Assembly (NCBI GenBank): GCA_051650305.1
Contig: JBOFIT010000262.1
Coordinates: 1 to 6,759 of the forward strand
DNA from: JBOFDK01 sp051650305
Lineage (GTDB): Bacteria; Bacillota; Clostridia; Lachnospirales; Cellulosilyticaceae
Direction: 5' to 3'
DNA: 6,759 nucleotides
The notes under the pieces were generated by a model. The model was not told where the DNA came from. It searched no databases and saw nothing but the letters and a program-made list of their open reading frames with translations. Position 1 is the first letter of the stretch. Each line of letters begins with the position of its first letter. The translations under genes were made by a program, and so were the position numbers. Shown here piece after piece: positions 6,009 to 6,759 of the stretch.

Positions 6009-6422
6009 TTATTTATTTACTGCTTCAAAGGTGTCATCAGCTAATTTATCAATAACAGGAACGACTGCATCTTCCCCTTTAGAAACTTTAAATGCAGCTA
6101 AACCTGTGATAATGATATAAATAGCCATTAAAGCAAATAGAACGATTCCTTCTATGAAATCAAATACGCCACCTATAAATGGTAATCTACCTATTGTCAT
6201 CATGATAAGGTCAAATAACTCTCTGATTAAATAAGTCACGAGATTATACCCAATCACTAAATAAAAAGCCTTAACGACTTGTTTATTTAACCATTGATCC
6301 TTCTCTACTACTAATGCAAATCCTAGTACTAAAATAAGTAATGTTGACCACTCTAAAAGCGCTAGTACAAACGCTACTGCTGCAATTGCTGTTAAAGCAA
6401 TGCCTGATTTTCCTTTAGACAT
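6009..6422 (-). CDS. Small membrane protein of unknown function
   Basis: This 137-residue protein is mostly hydrophobic and I do not recognise a characterised family. It starts MSKGKSG and has membrane segments at about residues 7-23, 25-40, 50-78 and 86-112, followed by a charged tail (113-137, FKVSKGEDAVVPVIDKLADD region) predicted to be soluble. The ATG at 6422 follows GGGGAG at eight bases. The layout of a short amphipathic stretch (KDQWLNKQVVKAF, 41-53), two helices and a tail with K-G-x-x-x-x-x-P after the last helix faintly recalls Tic20/DUF4870-like proteins, but this is only a resemblance of topology. It has its own promoter and terminator, so it is not co-transcribed with mazF or the tRNAs. 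Good ribosome binding site, promoter and terminator make it a real gene. Confidence 0.85.
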   Translation of the reverse strand: MSKGKSGIALTAIAAVAFVLALLEWSTLLILVLGFALVVEKDQWLNKQVVKAFYLVIGYNLVTYLIRELFDLIMMTIGRLPFIGGVFDFIEGIVLFALMAIYIIITGLAAFKVSKGEDAVVPVIDKLADDTFEAVNK

Positions 6423-6455
6423 TTATTAATCTCCCCTTTTACATTTGATAGCTTA

Positions 6456-6484
6456 ATTTTACAACTTTTCTGACTTTTAATCAA
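6456..6484 (-). promoter_or_regulatory. Promoter of the small membrane protein gene
   Basis: On the minus strand, TTGATT (6479-6484) and TAAAAT (6456-6461) are separated by 17 bases. It lies just past the T run of the tRNA operon terminator, giving the gene independent transcription with a leader of roughly 28 bases. Confidence 0.65.
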
Positions 6485-6492
6485 CAGATAAT

Positions 6493-6525
6493 AAAAAAAA
6501 GACCTTGCAATATGCAAGATCTTTT
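6493..6525 (-). terminator. Intrinsic terminator of the tRNA operon
   Basis: The arms at 6497-6509 and 6513-6525 pair over 13 positions, with one U-G pair on the minus strand and a three-base loop. Eight T residues follow on that strand (6493-6500, the first four being part of the stem's far arm). It starts nine bases after the 3' end of tRNA-Lys. Confidence 0.9.
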
Positions 6526-6533
6526 CTTATGTA

Positions 6534-6606
6534 TGAGCCACCCGGGGCTCGAACCCGGGACCACTTGATTAAAAGTCAAGTGCTCTACCAACTGAGCTAG
6601 TGACCC
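6534..6606 (-). tRNA. tRNA-Lys (anticodon UUU)
   Basis: The 73-base cloverleaf is complete: acceptor arms GGGTCAC and GTGGCTC (with two G-U pairs), D arm GCTCAGTTGGTAGAGC, anticodon stem CTTGA/TCAAG with loop CTTTTAA (anticodon at 6571-6573), and T arm CCGGG-TTCGAGC-CCCGG. The discriminator base is A. The CCA end is not encoded and must be added by the CCA-adding enzyme. It is the last tRNA of the operon. Confidence 0.97.
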
Positions 6607-6613
6607 ACATTCC

Positions 6614-6632
6614 TTATCATAAGACATGATAA
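6614..6632. other. Small hairpin in the Phe-Lys tRNA spacer
   Basis: A perfect seven-base inverted repeat, TTATCAT (6614-6620) and ATGATAA (6626-6632) with a five-base loop, occupies most of the 27-base spacer between the two tRNAs. It has no T run, so it is more likely a processing or folding element than a terminator. Function is inferred. Confidence 0.45.
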
Positions 6633-6633
6633 A

Positions 6634-6706
<73 letters not shown>

Positions 6707-6709
6707 AAA

Positions 6710-6759
6710 TGGTTGCGGAGACAGGATTTGAACCTATGACCTTCGGGTTATGAGCCCGA
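6710..6759 (-). tRNA. Initiator tRNA-fMet (anticodon CAU), partial (5' part beyond window)
   Basis: The 3' 50 bases are present: anticodon stem TCGGG/CCCGA with loop CTCATAA (anticodon at 6750-6752), T arm, acceptor 3' strand and an encoded CCA (6710-6712). Three consecutive G-C pairs at the base of the anticodon loop and an acceptor strand ending CGCAACCA mark the initiator rather than the elongator tRNA. The D arm and 5' acceptor strand, including the expected 1-72 mismatch, lie outside the window. Confidence 0.93.

Noticed and set aside
5932..6120. 62-residue plus-strand ORF, considered as a possible antitoxin near mazF
   Set aside because: It runs through the terminator and into the antisense of the membrane protein gene, lacks MazE-like features and has no good ribosome binding site.

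Overview
The window looks like a chromosomal segment of a low-GC, Gram-positive Firmicute, most likely a member of Clostridia (Lachnospiraceae or a relative). Pointers are the AT-rich intergenic regions, strong AGGAGG-type ribosome binding sites, sigma-A-like promoters, a GntR/YtrA-type regulator leading an ABC operon, a UvsE-type UV endonuclease and a Bacillus-like MazF. Genus assignment is inference; no rRNA or other firm marker is present. I see no phage, transposase, CRISPR or plasmid genes.

Layout. (1) Positions 1-1824, minus strand: an operon of a YtrA-like GntR repressor, an ABC ATPase and an ABC-2-type permease that runs off the left edge. The three genes overlap slightly, and a perfect 27-bp palindrome sits between the regulator's -10 box and its start codon. 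This resembles the autoregulated YtrA-type ABC operons that respond to cell-envelope antibiotics. (2) Positions 1861-3299, plus strand: a divergently transcribed MATE-family multidrug exporter with its own promoter, ending in a long hairpin that contains its stop codon. (3) Positions 3300-4238, minus strand: a UV-damage endonuclease (UvsE/UVDE), convergent with the MATE gene. (4) Positions 4257-5519, plus strand: an AI-2E-family (UPF0118/PerM-like) membrane protein with a TTG start and a strong terminator. (5) Positions 5539-5966, minus strand: a MazF mRNA interferase without an adjacent antitoxin gene. (6) Positions 5973-6484, minus strand: a small membrane protein of unknown function with its own promoter and terminator. 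(7) Positions 6493-6759, minus strand: a tRNA operon transcribed fMet (partial), Phe, Lys, closed by a terminator.

How the genes work together. Only the GntR/ABC operon is a clear functional unit. The ABC exporter and the MATE pump share an intergenic region and both suggest defence against toxic compounds, but the MATE promoter lies about 90 bp from the operator, so joint control is not shown. The remaining genes appear to be separate transcription units with housekeeping or stress roles. I found no convincing undescribed system. The best leads are the near-ideal YtrA-type operator, the altered probe-loop motif in the UV endonuclease, and the solitary mazF with an inverted repeat across its -10 region and ribosome binding site.
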